From Maritimibacter sp. HL-12 (GTDB taxonomy: Bacteria > Pseudomonadota > Alphaproteobacteria > Rhodobacterales > Rhodobacteraceae), in assembly GCF_900177545.1 (NCBI RefSeq), contig NZ_FXBQ01000001.1, positions 3,504,163-3,568,162 on the forward strand: a stretch of 64,000 nucleotides of DNA, given 5' to 3'. The position numbers were made by a program, and so were the translations under genes. The notes below the pieces were generated by a model. That model was not told where the DNA came from and ran no database searches. It was given only the letters and a program-made list of their open reading frames with translations. Of the stretch, positions 20,667 through 29,067 are shown piece by piece (position 1 is the stretch's first letter; every line of letters begins with the position of its first letter).

Positions 20667-21587
20667 ATGAAAATCGACGCACAAAGACTGAAAGCCCTGA
20701 TCACGCGAAGGGGCTACACAAACGCCAAGCTTGCACGGAACCTGAAGGTTTCCGCGAAATCCGTCGGGCGTTGGACAAAGGGCAAGTCCAAGCCTTCGAT
20801 AACAACCATTCACCAAATCGCAAAAGAGTTGAATGTCTCCGTCGAAGTGCTGACCGGTGAGGCACCGATGGAAGACACCAAGCGGGTCACCACCAGCCCA
20901 CGTTCGCGTGTCGGTGCGGATGTCTCGGCGCGCACCCGAAATGCGTTCCTCATCGCAAACCGTAGGTATGGTGTGACCCAAACGCAAATCATCGAACTCG
21001 CGCCTCTGTTGTTCACGCTCATTGCGGAGGGAAGCCTGGACTACAGGCGCCGCATCATTCGAGAGGCCGAACACCACATTGACGCACTTAACGAGATGGC
21101 AAATGGCTTTTCATCGTACTTGCGCTCCGACAGGGCGGAAGAAGGCCTGATCGACGAGGAAAGTTCGATCAAACGCCGAGACATCTTCGGGGAGTGCGTT
21201 GGCAACGACGCTTTCGAATTTGGCTATGACCAGCCAACACAGAATCCATTTTTCAAGTATCTTCACTGGCTCGCGGGCGCGCTAACGGACAAAGACGCCG
21301 TACATCTAGAAGTTGAGGAAGATATTCACATCGAGAATGTCCCGGCGTTCTCGATGTTTCATGAGGAGGCCCGAAAGATCGCAAAAGGCGATGAGAAACT
21401 AGCTGCCTGCGTTGCCCAAGGAATCGTCGATCTAGGAAAATTGCCAAAAGAACTGCGGCCCGCCGAAGCCGATGAGGCAAGAGCCCAGTGGCTCAGGCAG
21501 GAAGCGCAGCGGGTACAGGATGAGGCAAGCAAGTTCTTGGCACAATTTCTTTCCACGATTGGAGGTGAACAAGATGACCGACCTTGA
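20667..21587 (+). CDS. XRE-family HTH regulator with large C-terminal domain
   Basis: 306 residues. Residues 1-65 form a lambda-Cro/XRE helix-turn-helix (LKALITRRGYTNAKLARNLK, KSVGRWTKGKSKPSITTIHQIAKEL). The remaining 240 residues are helical and acidic, with no motif I recognise. Base composition is clearly poorer in GC than the flanking pur genes and codon use is less biased. It is first of four genes that overlap or abut, and three ATGTCCCC repeats cover its promoter, so it probably represses itself and the operon. Horizontal origin is inferred. Confidence 0.8.
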   Translation: MKIDAQRLKALITRRGYTNAKLARNLKVSAKSVGRWTKGKSKPSITTIHQIAKELNVSVEVLTGEAPMEDTKRVTTSPRSRVGADVSARTRNAFLIANRRYGVTQTQIIELAPLLFTLIAEGSLDYRRRIIREAEHHIDALNEMANGFSSYLRSDRAEEGLIDEESSIKRRDIFGECVGNDAFEFGYDQPTQNPFFKYLHWLAGALTDKDAVHLEVEEDIHIENVPAFSMFHEEARKIAKGDEKLAACVAQGIVDLGKLPKELRPAEADEARAQWLRQEAQRVQDEASKFLAQFLSTIGGEQDDRP

Positions 21588-21876
21588 ATTGACCCAACAC
21601 GCCAGAACCCGCTTTTCGCAGCGATCATTCCGTGAGTGCGACACGTCTTTGCTGCTTATGATCGGTAGCGAAACACACGAAGGGTTCATGGTTCTGGAGC
21701 GCGACTATCTGGCATTCGAAGCGGAGATGAAAAAACTTCTTGAGCGCGTCAGGCACCTTGTCGGCAAGCGTATCGTTGTGGAGAGCGGCCAGATCATCAC
21801 CGGCTATCATTGCCGCAGACGAGCAACAAAACAGCTTCTTCGCAAATCGAAAGAAAAGGGAGTTTGGACATGCTGA
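21574..21876 (+). CDS. Small DUF4258-like protein
   Basis: 100 residues. ATG 21574 has a perfect GGAGGTG site and overlaps the end of the XRE gene by 14 bases. The pattern LTQHARTRFSQRSF, a hydrophobic middle and a strand KRIVVESGQIITGYH recalls DUF4258 proteins (HARxRMxxR ... VITVY), some of which are toxin-like. This is a resemblance by eye. The C-terminus is basic (RRRATKQLLRKSKEKG). Translational coupling suggests function with its neighbours. Confidence 0.6.
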   Translation: MTDLELTQHARTRFSQRSFRECDTSLLLMIGSETHEGFMVLERDYLAFEAEMKKLLERVRHLVGKRIVVESGQIITGYHCRRRATKQLLRKSKEKGVWTC

Positions 21877-22370
21877 ACATCGCGTATCCTCAGACGTCTC
21901 CGCTTCGCGGGAACCTCTATCTGAACATCGAGTTCGACAACGGCTTGCCGCAAGTTGTGAGTTCTGAGTTCAGGCAGGAGACCCCCGAGGCGCCCCCGGA
22001 CGAACAGGCCATTCCTCGATACTTCAACTCGCGCCTATTGGCGGCGGTGCGTGGTACAGACAGGAGCACAAGCGCCATCGACGCGCTTGTTTTGGATCTT
22101 CGTTCACTCGCAGGCCGTTCACCGGACTTGTTCTTTTCGGCTTTGGCACCGAAACTAATGGGGCGGGAAAGGTGCCATCTGGCGCGACAACGGATCGATG
22201 TTTATCCATTGCGTCCGGATCTCGCATTGAATCACTCAGTGAAGCTTGTCGACGGGTGGTACTTGGGAACAAACATCAAGAACGACCAGAAAATTCATTT
22301 CCTGAAGATCGCATGCGAAATCCGAGGGGTGAAACCGGCCCCGGCCCAGAAATCCGCGGGAGGCTGCTAA
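21870..22370 (+). CDS. Protein of unknown function in the XRE operon
   Basis: 166 residues. ATG 21870 overlaps the previous stop and has GGGAG upstream. The N-terminus reads LNIAYPQTSPLRGNLYLNIE, the middle has DALVLDLRSLAGRSPDLFF, and the C-terminus DGWYLGTNIKNDQKIHFLKI. No domain is recognised and no membrane segment is seen. The gene ends one base before the next start. It is supported by context (overlap, ribosome site, shared composition) more than by homology. Confidence 0.55.
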   Translation: MLNIAYPQTSPLRGNLYLNIEFDNGLPQVVSSEFRQETPEAPPDEQAIPRYFNSRLLAAVRGTDRSTSAIDALVLDLRSLAGRSPDLFFSALAPKLMGRERCHLARQRIDVYPLRPDLALNHSVKLVDGWYLGTNIKNDQKIHFLKIACEIRGVKPAPAQKSAGGC

Positions 22371-22371
22371 C

Positions 22372-22638
22372 ATGCCCGGCATAGGAAGCAACGCTGATTG
22401 CCCCTGCGGGTATCATGCCGATTGCCTGAATCACGGTGTGATCTTGTCTCCTGCTTTGGAAAGAATTGTCCTTGCATACTCGAACGATCGACCAGAGCTT
22501 ATTTCCATGACGATGACTGAAGTCACGCGGCAAGGATTGGCGTTCATCGACGAGTATCCCCAAGGCAGCGGTTATCGTTGCCCCGCGTGTGGGAAACACA
22601 CTCTCAAGATCGCCTCCTGCGGCTTGCGTTGGGACTGA
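22372..22638 (+). CDS. Small zinc-ribbon-like protein
   Basis: 88 residues, starting one base after the previous stop. Cysteines are clustered as CPCGYHADC near the N-terminus and CPACGKHTLKIASC near the C-terminus, a likely structural zinc site. The protein may bind DNA, RNA or a partner of the operon; nothing more specific can be said. Its stop lies 21 bases from the convergent purC stop, so the right edge of the inserted segment is close. Confidence 0.6.
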   Translation: MPGIGSNADCPCGYHADCLNHGVILSPALERIVLAYSNDRPELISMTMTEVTRQGLAFIDEYPQGSGYRCPACGKHTLKIASCGLRWD

Positions 22639-22659
22639 ACACCGATCTCATTGCCCCGG

Positions 22660-23421
22660 TCAGTTGATCACGTGCGGCTTTGCGGCATGGGTCACGTTCG
22701 ACGGCAGAACGCCGAGCCGGCGGGCCACTTCGGTATAGGCGTCGGTCAGGTTGCCGAGATCGCGGCGGAACACGTCCTTGTCGAGCTTCTGGCCGGTCTC
22801 GATATCCCACAAGCGGCACGAGTCGGGGCTGATCTCGTCGGCGACGATCAGGCGCATGTAGTCGTTGTCCCAGATCCGGCCGATCTCGATCTTGAAATCG
22901 ACGAGCTTGATGCCGACGCCGAACATCACCCCGGTGAGGAAATCGTTCACCCTGAGCGCCAGCGCGACGATATCGTCCATGTCCTGCTGCGAGGCCCAGC
23001 CGAAGGCGATGATGTATTCCTCCGGCACCAGCGGATCACCGAGCGCGTCGTCCTTGTAGGAGAACTCGACGATCGGGCGCGGCAGCGGCGTGCCCTCTTC
23101 CAGACCGAGGCGCTTGGCCATGCTGCCCGCGGCAAAATTGCGCACGATAACCTCGAGCGGGATGATCTCGACCTGCCGGATCAACTGCTCGCGCATGTTG
23201 AGCCGCTTGATGAAATGGTTCGGCACGCCGATGTTGGACAGCCCGGTCATGAAGAACTCGGAGAGCCGGTTGTTGAGCACCCCCTTGCCCTCGATCGTGG
23301 CCCGCTTCTCGGCATTGAAAGCGGTGGCATCATCCTTGAAATACTGAACAAGCGTGCCCGGCTCGGGGCCTTCGTACAGGATCTTTGCCTTGCCTTCGTA
23401 GATCTTCTTGCGTCGTGCCAT
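22660..23421 (-). CDS. purC: SAICAR synthase
   Basis: Phosphoribosylaminoimidazole-succinocarboxamide synthase, joining CAIR and aspartate with ATP. 253 residues from ATG 23421. [41 protein letters not shown] and [13 protein letters not shown] are family signatures. A longer open frame upstream is not conserved. It has the same orientation as purS and purQ and would abut them without the intervening operon. Confidence 0.96.
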   Translation of the reverse strand: MARRKKIYEGKAKILYEGPEPGTLVQYFKDDATAFNAEKRATIEGKGVLNNRLSEFFMTGLSNIGVPNHFIKRLNMREQLIRQVEIIPLEVIVRNFAAGSMAKRLGLEEGTPLPRPIVEFSYKDDALGDPLVPEEYIIAFGWASQQDMDDIVALALRVNDFLTGVMFGVGIKLVDFKIEIGRIWDNDYMRLIVADEISPDSCRLWDIETGQKLDKDVFRRDLGNLTDAYTEVARRLGVLPSNVTHAAKPHVIN

Positions 23422-23620
23422 GGGGTGCCTTCCGTCGCGCCGGGCCCGAGGCCGGGCCCTGATGCCGCGCGTATAGTGCAATGCCCCGTTCCCCGCAAGC
23501 GGCGCCCGCGCCGCAAGCCCTGCCGTCGCTTCGCCCCGGCGAATTGGATGCACTTGGGGTTGCCTGAAAGCCGTGGCGAGGGCATATGGTGGCCAAGAAC
23601 GGAATCTGAGGGCTGCATCC

Positions 23621-23935
23621 ATGACCACCTTCGACGATCGCGAAAATGCCTACGAGAACAAGTTCGCGCATGATCAGGAATTGAACTTCAAGGCCGAGGC
23701 ACGTTGCAACAAGCTGCTCGGGCTCTGGGCCGCCGAAAAACTGGGCAAGTCCGGCGACGCCGCCGCTGCCTATGCCGCCGAGGTGATCAAGGCCGATTTC
23801 GAGGAAGCCGGCCACGAGGACGTCGTGCGCAAGGTCGCGGGCGATCTTGGCGACAAGACCTCCGCCGAGGAGATCCGGGCCAAGCGCGCCGAATTTCTTG
23901 CCCTCGCGCGCGAGCAGGTTCTGAGCGAGATCTGA
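23621..23935 (+). CDS. F1-ATPase zeta inhibitor subunit (DUF1476)
   Basis: 104 residues, [19 protein letters not shown] at the N-terminus and a helical bundle after it. DUF1476 proteins were identified as the zeta subunit that blocks ATP hydrolysis by F1Fo-ATPase in Paracoccus and other alphaproteobacteria. The inhibitory part is the N-terminal region. The start ATG 23621 matches the conserved N-terminus. It is divergent from purC and followed by a strong terminator, so it is a single-gene unit. Confidence 0.9.
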   Translation: MTTFDDRENAYENKFAHDQELNFKAEARCNKLLGLWAAEKLGKSGDAAAAYAAEVIKADFEEAGHEDVVRKVAGDLGDKTSAEEIRAKRAEFLALAREQVLSEI

Positions 23936-23966
23936 GCCAACCGCGAGGCCGGCAACGGATCGACAG

Positions 23967-23993
23967 GCGCGCGGGCTTTCTCCGCGCGCTTTT
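23967..23993 (+). terminator. Rho-independent terminator of the zeta-subunit gene
   Basis: A perfect 8-bp stem GCGCGCGG/CCGCGCGC with a 7-base loop is followed by TTTTG, 31 bases after the stop. Confidence 0.75.
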
Positions 23994-24117
23994 GCCATTT
24001 TCGCACCCCTTTTCCAGACCTGCCTTCGCCTCATGATCATCATGCAGCTTTGCGATTTGCGCCGCGCGCGCTTTCATGGCACCTAGGCGCGCGAGGCAAG
24101 CCAGAGGAGACCCCGGC

Positions 24118-25143
24118 ATGACACAGGATGCGCTGAGCCGCCTGCTCGAGGAAAATGACTGGCTGATGGCCGACGGTGCCACCGGCACCACCCTGTTCAA
24201 CATGGGGCTGACCTCGGGCGACGCGCCGGAGATGTGGAACGTCGAGGAACCCGACAAGATCCGCGCGCTCTACAAGGGCGCGGTCGATGCCGGGTCGGAT
24301 ATCTTCCTGACCAATTCCTTCGGCGGCACCGCCGCCCGGCTCAAGCTGCACAATGCCCAGGACCGCGTGCACGAATTGAACCGGATCGCTGCCGAGCTTG
24401 GCCGCGAGGTGGCCGACAAGGCCGGGCGCACCGTGGTGGTGGCGGGCTCGATGGGCCCCACCGGCGAGATCATGGAGCCGATGGGTCCGCTCACCTTCGA
24501 GCGCGCCGTGGAAATGTTCCACGAACAGGCCGAGGGGCTGAAGGCGGGCGGGGCCGACGTGCTCTGGGTCGAGACGATCTCGGCTGGCGACGAATACCGC
24601 GCCGCCGCACGCGCCGCCGAACTGGCGGGGATGCCGTGGTGCGGCACCATGAGTTTCGACACCGCGGGGCGCACGATGATGGGCCTGACCTCCGCCGAAC
24701 TCGCCGCCCTCGTTGAAACCCTGCCCAACCCGCCGATCGGCTACGGCGCCAATTGCGGTGTCGGGGCCTCGGACCTGTTGCGCACCGTGCTCGGCTTCGT
24801 TGCCTCCGGCAGCGAACGGCCGATCATCGCCAAGGGCAACGCCGGCATTCCGAAATACGTTCATGGCCACATCCACTATGACGGCACGCCCGAGCTGATG
24901 GCCGATTATGCCGTGCTCGCGCGCGACTGCGGCGCGCGGATCATCGGCGGCTGCTGCGGCACCACGCCCGACCATCTGGTGGCGATGCGCGCGGCACTGG
25001 AAACCCGCCCGAGATCCGACGCCAAGCCGACACTCGACGAGATCGTTGCCCGTCTCGGGGCGTTCTCCTCCGCCTCGGATGGCACCGGCGACGACGGGGC
25101 CGGCGCGGTGCGCGAGCGGCGCGGGCGACGGCGGCGCGACTGA
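24118..25143 (+). CDS. Homocysteine S-methyltransferase (BHMT/MetH-N family)
   Basis: 341 residues. The ATG at 24118 follows an AGAGGAG site. DGATGTTLFNMGL opens the barrel; the zinc ligands are Cys in GANCGVGAS and the pair in GGCCGTTPDH. Such proteins transfer a methyl group to homocysteine, as betaine-homocysteine methyltransferase or as the homocysteine part of a split MetH. The next gene encodes a B12-binding protein. A methionine synthase split over separate genes of these two kinds has been described in Phaeobacter, so the split-MetH role is favoured. The tail (RERRGRRRRD) is basic and probably disordered. Confidence 0.88.
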   Translation: MTQDALSRLLEENDWLMADGATGTTLFNMGLTSGDAPEMWNVEEPDKIRALYKGAVDAGSDIFLTNSFGGTAARLKLHNAQDRVHELNRIAAELGREVADKAGRTVVVAGSMGPTGEIMEPMGPLTFERAVEMFHEQAEGLKAGGADVLWVETISAGDEYRAAARAAELAGMPWCGTMSFDTAGRTMMGLTSAELAALVETLPNPPIGYGANCGVGASDLLRTVLGFVASGSERPIIAKGNAGIPKYVHGHIHYDGTPELMADYAVLARDCGARIIGGCCGTTPDHLVAMRAALETRPRSDAKPTLDEIVARLGAFSSASDGTGDDGAGAVRERRGRRRRD

Positions 25144-25272
25144 ACCCACACACAACTGGTTGCGAAGTCGCCAAAGGCGCGTTCGAAGTCGCAAACCGCC
25201 AATACCGTCAGCGCACCGCACCGCATGTAGGGACAGAAGACCGCGCATGACGCCGAACGGGAGATCAAACCC

Positions 25273-25974
25273 ATGGCCGACGAAGAAGACGAAATCATCC
25301 TCTCCGAACTCGACGACGAAGATCTCGTCGCACAGATGCACGACGATCTCTACGACGGGCTCAAGGAAGAGATCGAGGAGGCGACCAACATCCTGCTCGA
25401 ACGCGGCTGGGAACCTTACCGGGTGCTCACCGAGGCGCTGGTTTCGGGGATGAAGGTGGTCGGTGACGACTTCCGCGACGGCATCCTGTTCGTGCCCGAA
25501 GTTCTGCTCGCGGCCAACGCGATGAAGGCGGGGATGGCGATCCTCAAGCCGCTGCTGGCCGAAACCGGCGCGCCCAAGGTCGGCAAGATGGTGATCGGCA
25601 CGGTGAAGGGCGATATCCACGATATCGGCAAGAACCTCGTCAGCATGATGATGGAGGGGGCCGGCTTCGAAGTGGTCGATCTCGGGATCAACAACCCGGT
25701 CGAGAACTACATAGAGACGGCCGAGAAGGAAGACGCCGACATCATCGGCATGTCGGCCCTGCTCACCACCACGATGCCCTACATGAAGATCGTGATCGAC
25801 ACGCTGATCGCGGAAGGCAAGCGCGACAAGTATATCGTGCTGGTCGGCGGCGCGCCGCTCAACGAGGAGTTCGGGCGCGCGATCGGCGCCGATGCCTATT
25901 GCCGCGACGCCGCCGTGGCGGTGGAAACCGCCAAGGAATTCATGGCCCGCAAGCACAACCAGATGGCGGTCTGA
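25273..25974 (+). CDS. Corrinoid (B12-binding) methyl-carrier protein
   Basis: 233 residues: an N-terminal four-helix cap (VLTEALVSGMKVVGDDF, FVPEVLLAANAMKAGM) and a Rossmann B12 domain with the cobalt-ligand motif DIHDIGKN, then GFEVVDLGINNP and VGGAPLNEEF. This is the MtbC/MetH-B12 arrangement: a carrier cycled between a methyl donor enzyme and an acceptor enzyme. Upstream lies the homocysteine methyltransferase and downstream an MttB-family methyltransferase, which are likely partners. The N-terminus is strongly acidic. Confidence 0.92.
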   Translation: MADEEDEIILSELDDEDLVAQMHDDLYDGLKEEIEEATNILLERGWEPYRVLTEALVSGMKVVGDDFRDGILFVPEVLLAANAMKAGMAILKPLLAETGAPKVGKMVIGTVKGDIHDIGKNLVSMMMEGAGFEVVDLGINNPVENYIETAEKEDADIIGMSALLTTTMPYMKIVIDTLIAEGKRDKYIVLVGGAPLNEEFGRAIGADAYCRDAAVAVETAKEFMARKHNQMAV

Positions 25975-25977
25975 GCC

Positions 25978-26160
25978 GTGACGTCCGGGCGGCGGCTGTT
26001 TTTCCTCGCGCTTGCGGGGGGATCGGCGCTGGCCGCGATCTGGGTTCTGGTCGCGGCGATCCGCGCCGATGCGCTCTCGGGCGAGGTGTTTTTCGCACTG
26101 ATGCCGCTGTTGATGCTGTTCGGCATCGCCTGGCAAAAACTCACGGACCGGCCCGACTGA
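25978..26160 (+). CDS. Small two-helix membrane protein
   Basis: 60 residues from a GTG three bases after the corrinoid gene stop. Two hydrophobic segments are visible (LFFLALAGGSALAAIWVLV and VFFALMPLLMLFGIAW) with a basic N-terminus. No family is recognised. The tight spacing supports expression with the B12 protein; coding status is otherwise unproven. Confidence 0.5.
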   Translation: MTSGRRLFFLALAGGSALAAIWVLVAAIRADALSGEVFFALMPLLMLFGIAWQKLTDRPD

Positions 26161-26219
26161 ACCCGCGCCTTGCCAGCCGCCCGCCCCGGCCCCATCTTTG
26201 GATGCAAAAGGAGGCCGCC

Positions 26220-26435
26220 ATGCCGCTCGACAAGTTCGTTCTCATACTCGTGATCGTGATCGCCGCTGCCGGGATCACCGTCTGGGTGGCCACCATGGTC
26301 GCCGCCGTGGTCCAGTTTCCGCTGGGCTGGTTTGCCGTCATCCCCGCGATGCTGGTGGCCTATGTCGTCTGGCGGGTGATCGCCGACCGGCTCGGCAGCG
26401 CCGAAGATGACCGTTATGACAGGATGGACAAGTGA
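26220..26435 (+). CDS. Small membrane protein before ybjQ
   Basis: 71 residues from ATG 26220 with GGAGG seven bases upstream. Two adjacent hydrophobic stretches (FVLILVIVIAAAGITVWVA and GWFAVIPAMLVAYVVW) and a short acidic cytosolic tail. The stop overlaps the next start (TGATG). Function unknown; a membrane anchor or partner of the YbjQ protein is possible. Confidence 0.6.
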   Translation: MPLDKFVLILVIVIAAAGITVWVATMVAAVVQFPLGWFAVIPAMLVAYVVWRVIADRLGSAEDDRYDRMDK

Positions 26436-26746
26436 TGCTGGTTCTCACCACCGAAACCGTTCCGGGCCGCGAACTCGTGGTCCTTGGCCTCGTGCGCGGC
26501 TCCACTGTGCGCGCCAAGCACATCGGCTCCGATATCGTCGCCGGATTGCGCAACATCGTCGGTGGCGAAATCCGCGAATATGCCTCGCTGATGGCCGGGG
26601 CGCGCGAACAGGCGCTCGACCGGATGATCGCCGAGGCCGAGGCGCTTGGGGCCGACGCGGTGATCGGCACGCGGTTCGAGACCTCGCAGATCGCCCAGTC
26701 CGCCGCGGAAATCCTCGCCTACGGCACGGCGGTGAAATACGCATGA
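26435..26746 (+). CDS. YbjQ/UPF0145-family protein
   Basis: 103 residues from the ATG at 26435 (a GTG just before it is also possible). VLTTETVPGRELV, LGLVRGSTVRAKHIGSDI and LGADAVIGTRFETS are the marks of the pentameric YbjQ/heavy-metal-binding-domain family. The biochemical role is not established. It is coupled to its neighbours by overlaps on both sides. Confidence 0.85.
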   Translation: MLVLTTETVPGRELVVLGLVRGSTVRAKHIGSDIVAGLRNIVGGEIREYASLMAGAREQALDRMIAEAEALGADAVIGTRFETSQIAQSAAEILAYGTAVKYA

Positions 26747-27381
26747 AACCCGGCACCGAAACCGACGACGCGCGCCTGACCGCCGAAGGCCTCGCCGCGC
26801 GTGGCAACGGCCGGGTTCTGGTCATCGGGTGCGGTGCGCTGGCGCGCGAGATTCTCGCGGTGCTGGAGGCAAACGGGTTGTCCCACGTCGACCTGGCCTG
26901 CCTCCCCGCGATCCTGCACAACCGGCCGGAAAAAATTCACGTGATGCTTGAAGAAGCCATCTTAAAGCACCGTGATACATATGAAACGATCTTCGTTGCC
27001 TATGCCGATTGCGGCTCGGGGGGCAAGATCGCAGAGGTCTGCGCCCGCCACGGCGTGGCGATGCTCGAAGGCCCGCATTGCTACAGCTTCTTCGAGGGCA
27101 ACGCCGCCTTCGCCGCGCGCGACGAGGTCACCGCCTTCTACCTGACCGATTTTCTCACCCGCCAGTTCGAGGCCTTCGTGATCAAGCCGCTCGGGCTCGA
27201 CCGGCACCCGGAGTTGCGCGACGCCTATTTCGGCAATTACGAAAAGCTCGTCTACCTCGCCCAGGCAGACGATCCGGCCCTCGACGTACAGGCCCGCGCC
27301 GCCGCCGAGCGTCTCGGCCTCGCCTATGAGCGCCGCTTCACCGGCTACGGCGATCTCGCCCCGGCGCTCAAAGGGCTCTGA
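26743..27381 (+). CDS. DUF1638-family protein
   Basis: 212 residues; the ATG overlaps the ybjQ stop. VLVIGCGALAREI at the N-terminus, HNRPEKIHVMLEEAI, VAYADCGSGG and GPHCYSFFEG carry conserved cysteines and histidine that could bind metal. DUF1638 genes often accompany MttB-family methyltransferases and corrinoid proteins, as here. A role in corrinoid-dependent methyl transfer or its reactivation is inference from neighbourhood. Confidence 0.85.
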   Translation: MKPGTETDDARLTAEGLAARGNGRVLVIGCGALAREILAVLEANGLSHVDLACLPAILHNRPEKIHVMLEEAILKHRDTYETIFVAYADCGSGGKIAEVCARHGVAMLEGPHCYSFFEGNAAFAARDEVTAFYLTDFLTRQFEAFVIKPLGLDRHPELRDAYFGNYEKLVYLAQADDPALDVQARAAAERLGLAYERRFTGYGDLAPALKGL

Positions 27382-27407
27382 CGGTTTTTCCCGACCGGAT
27401 ACGCCGC

Positions 27408-28946
27408 TCAGATCACCGCCCGCCGCCCGGCCACCGTCGCCTTGCCCGCGATCTCGACATCGGCCCGCGCCCGCAGCGCCGCAATCTCGGCCCGCGCCGC
27501 ATCGTCGGGCAGGCCCGAAGGCGGGTCGGCGGCGATCAGCGCGCGGGCCTTGTCGCGCGCCGCCTCCCATGCCCCGAGCCGCCCCGCCTTGTCGTAATCG
27601 TCGCGCCGGTCGCGGCGAAACACCCCGGGGCGATACTGCGACCGGCACAGCGCAAGGGTTTGCTCGGATGACAGGAAATGCCCGCCGATGCCGATCTCGC
27701 TGACCTCGTCCCAGTTGAACGCCGCCTCGCCCAGATCGGGCAGAGCCACCAGCGCGCGCAGGTAGCCGCCAAGCTCGTTGTCGAGCACCGCCTGCACCGG
27801 GTCGAACACCGTCGCGGTCTGCAACTGGCCGACGCCACCGAGAATATCGCACCCCGCCATCGCCACCATCTGCCCCAGCATCGCCCGTTCCGCCATCGAC
27901 TGGCGGTCGGCGGCGGGGGTGTCGGAGCCCATGCCGTAGGTATGGGTCACCAGCCCCAGACCGTGCAGCACCTCCACCGCCAGCGCCTTGGCCTGCAGGC
28001 TCTCGGGGCAGGCATGCAGCGCCTGCCCGGTGGCCATGTCGAGAGTGAACATCAAGGGCGTGGCGATGATCGGCGTCCCCGGCGCGAGGACGTGGCCCAT
28101 CGTTACCATCGCGAGGATTTCGGCCAGCGCCATCAGCACGTTGCCCGCCACCGAGAGCGGCGCGGTGCCACCCGCCGAGGGCAAGGAGCAGGCATGCACC
28201 GGCAGCCCGGCCCTGCCGCACTGGATCAGCGCCTCCACGTCCATCACCTTGAACTCCAGAGGGGTGAAAGAGCACATGATCATCGAGGCGATCGGCCGCG
28301 CCGGGGTCGAGCCTGCCACCTCGACGATCTTGACCAGGAACTCGACGTTCTCGACGTTGTAGGGCTGGAGCCAGATGTGCTTGTCGGTGTTCACCACCAG
28401 CTCGCCGACGCCGTGGATGTCGCTGGTCAACTCGTGCACACCGTAGGAAAACGGATGCGCGATGAACCCCACCTCGTCGAGCCCGGTGGCGAGCCGGGCG
28501 ATGGTGGCGACGTCGGAAATCTCCATGTTGCGAAAATCGCCCGAACCGATCTCGATGAAGCCATGCGCCCCGGTGCCGGTGCGCATCACGAAGCCATGGT
28601 CGCCGCGCGGCAGGGTCACGTCGCGGTCGGGCCGCTTGCCGGCAAGGCGCACCTCTTTCGGCGTGGCCGCCAGCGCCTCCTCGACCAGGCCGAGCGGCAG
28701 GCGCAGCCGGGCAGGCTCGCGCCCGGGCCGCGCGCCGGACGCCAGAAGCGCGGCGTGGGCTGCCTCATGCACCACCGCCACGCCGTGGTCCTCCAGCAAC
28801 CGCAGCGCGCGCGCCAGCAGCGCCGCGCGCCCCGCCTCGCCCGCCAGTTCGAAACGCGGGCGCGGTGCGGGCAGCGCCGCCGCGCGAAAGGCGTTGGCGG
28901 CGGGCGGGCTTTCGGCAGCGCGATCCTTGCGCGGGCGGCGGGCCAT
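27408..28946 (-). CDS. MttB-superfamily methyltransferase (non-pyrrolysine)
   Basis: 512 residues of the trimethylamine/glycine-betaine:corrinoid methyltransferase barrel. RTGTGAHGFIEIGSGDFRNM, HIWLQPYNVENVEFL, PLSVAGNVLMALAEIL and GCDILGGVGQLQTA are visible. There is no internal in-frame TAG, so it is not a pyrrolysine enzyme. Such members demethylate quaternary amines such as glycine betaine and charge a corrinoid protein. It converges on the DUF1638 gene, and the B12 carrier at 25.3 kb is the obvious acceptor. The substrate is not determined by sequence. Confidence 0.85.
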   Translation of the reverse strand: MARRPRKDRAAESPPAANAFRAAALPAPRPRFELAGEAGRAALLARALRLLEDHGVAVVHEAAHAALLASGARPGREPARLRLPLGLVEEALAATPKEVRLAGKRPDRDVTLPRGDHGFVMRTGTGAHGFIEIGSGDFRNMEISDVATIARLATGLDEVGFIAHPFSYGVHELTSDIHGVGELVVNTDKHIWLQPYNVENVEFLVKIVEVAGSTPARPIASMIMCSFTPLEFKVMDVEALIQCGRAGLPVHACSLPSAGGTAPLSVAGNVLMALAEILAMVTMGHVLAPGTPIIATPLMFTLDMATGQALHACPESLQAKALAVEVLHGLGLVTHTYGMGSDTPAADRQSMAERAMLGQMVAMAGCDILGGVGQLQTATVFDPVQAVLDNELGGYLRALVALPDLGEAAFNWDEVSEIGIGGHFLSSEQTLALCRSQYRPGVFRRDRRDDYDKAGRLGAWEAARDKARALIAADPPSGLPDDAARAEIAALRARADVEIAGKATVAGRRAVI

Positions 28947-29067
28947 CGGTGGTGTCTCCTCGCGGTGGCCCCGTCGGGGCCGCTTCGGGCGGCGCGAGCA
29001 TGGCGCGGGGGTCCGTCACATGCAAGCACCCCTTGCCTTCGCCGCCGCGCCGGGGTTTCGTGCCGCC

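Noticed and set aside
23994-25272. Cobalamin or SAM riboswitch before the methyl-transfer genes
   Set aside because: I looked for the conserved B12-box and SAM-II/SAH-type cores in both gaps and found none.
24040-26136. 698-residue minus-strand open frame
   Set aside because: Antisense shadow of the homocysteine methyltransferase and corrinoid genes.
27408-28946. Pyrrolysine-containing trimethylamine methyltransferase
   Set aside because: The frame has no internal amber codon, and no pylT/pylS genes are visible in the window.
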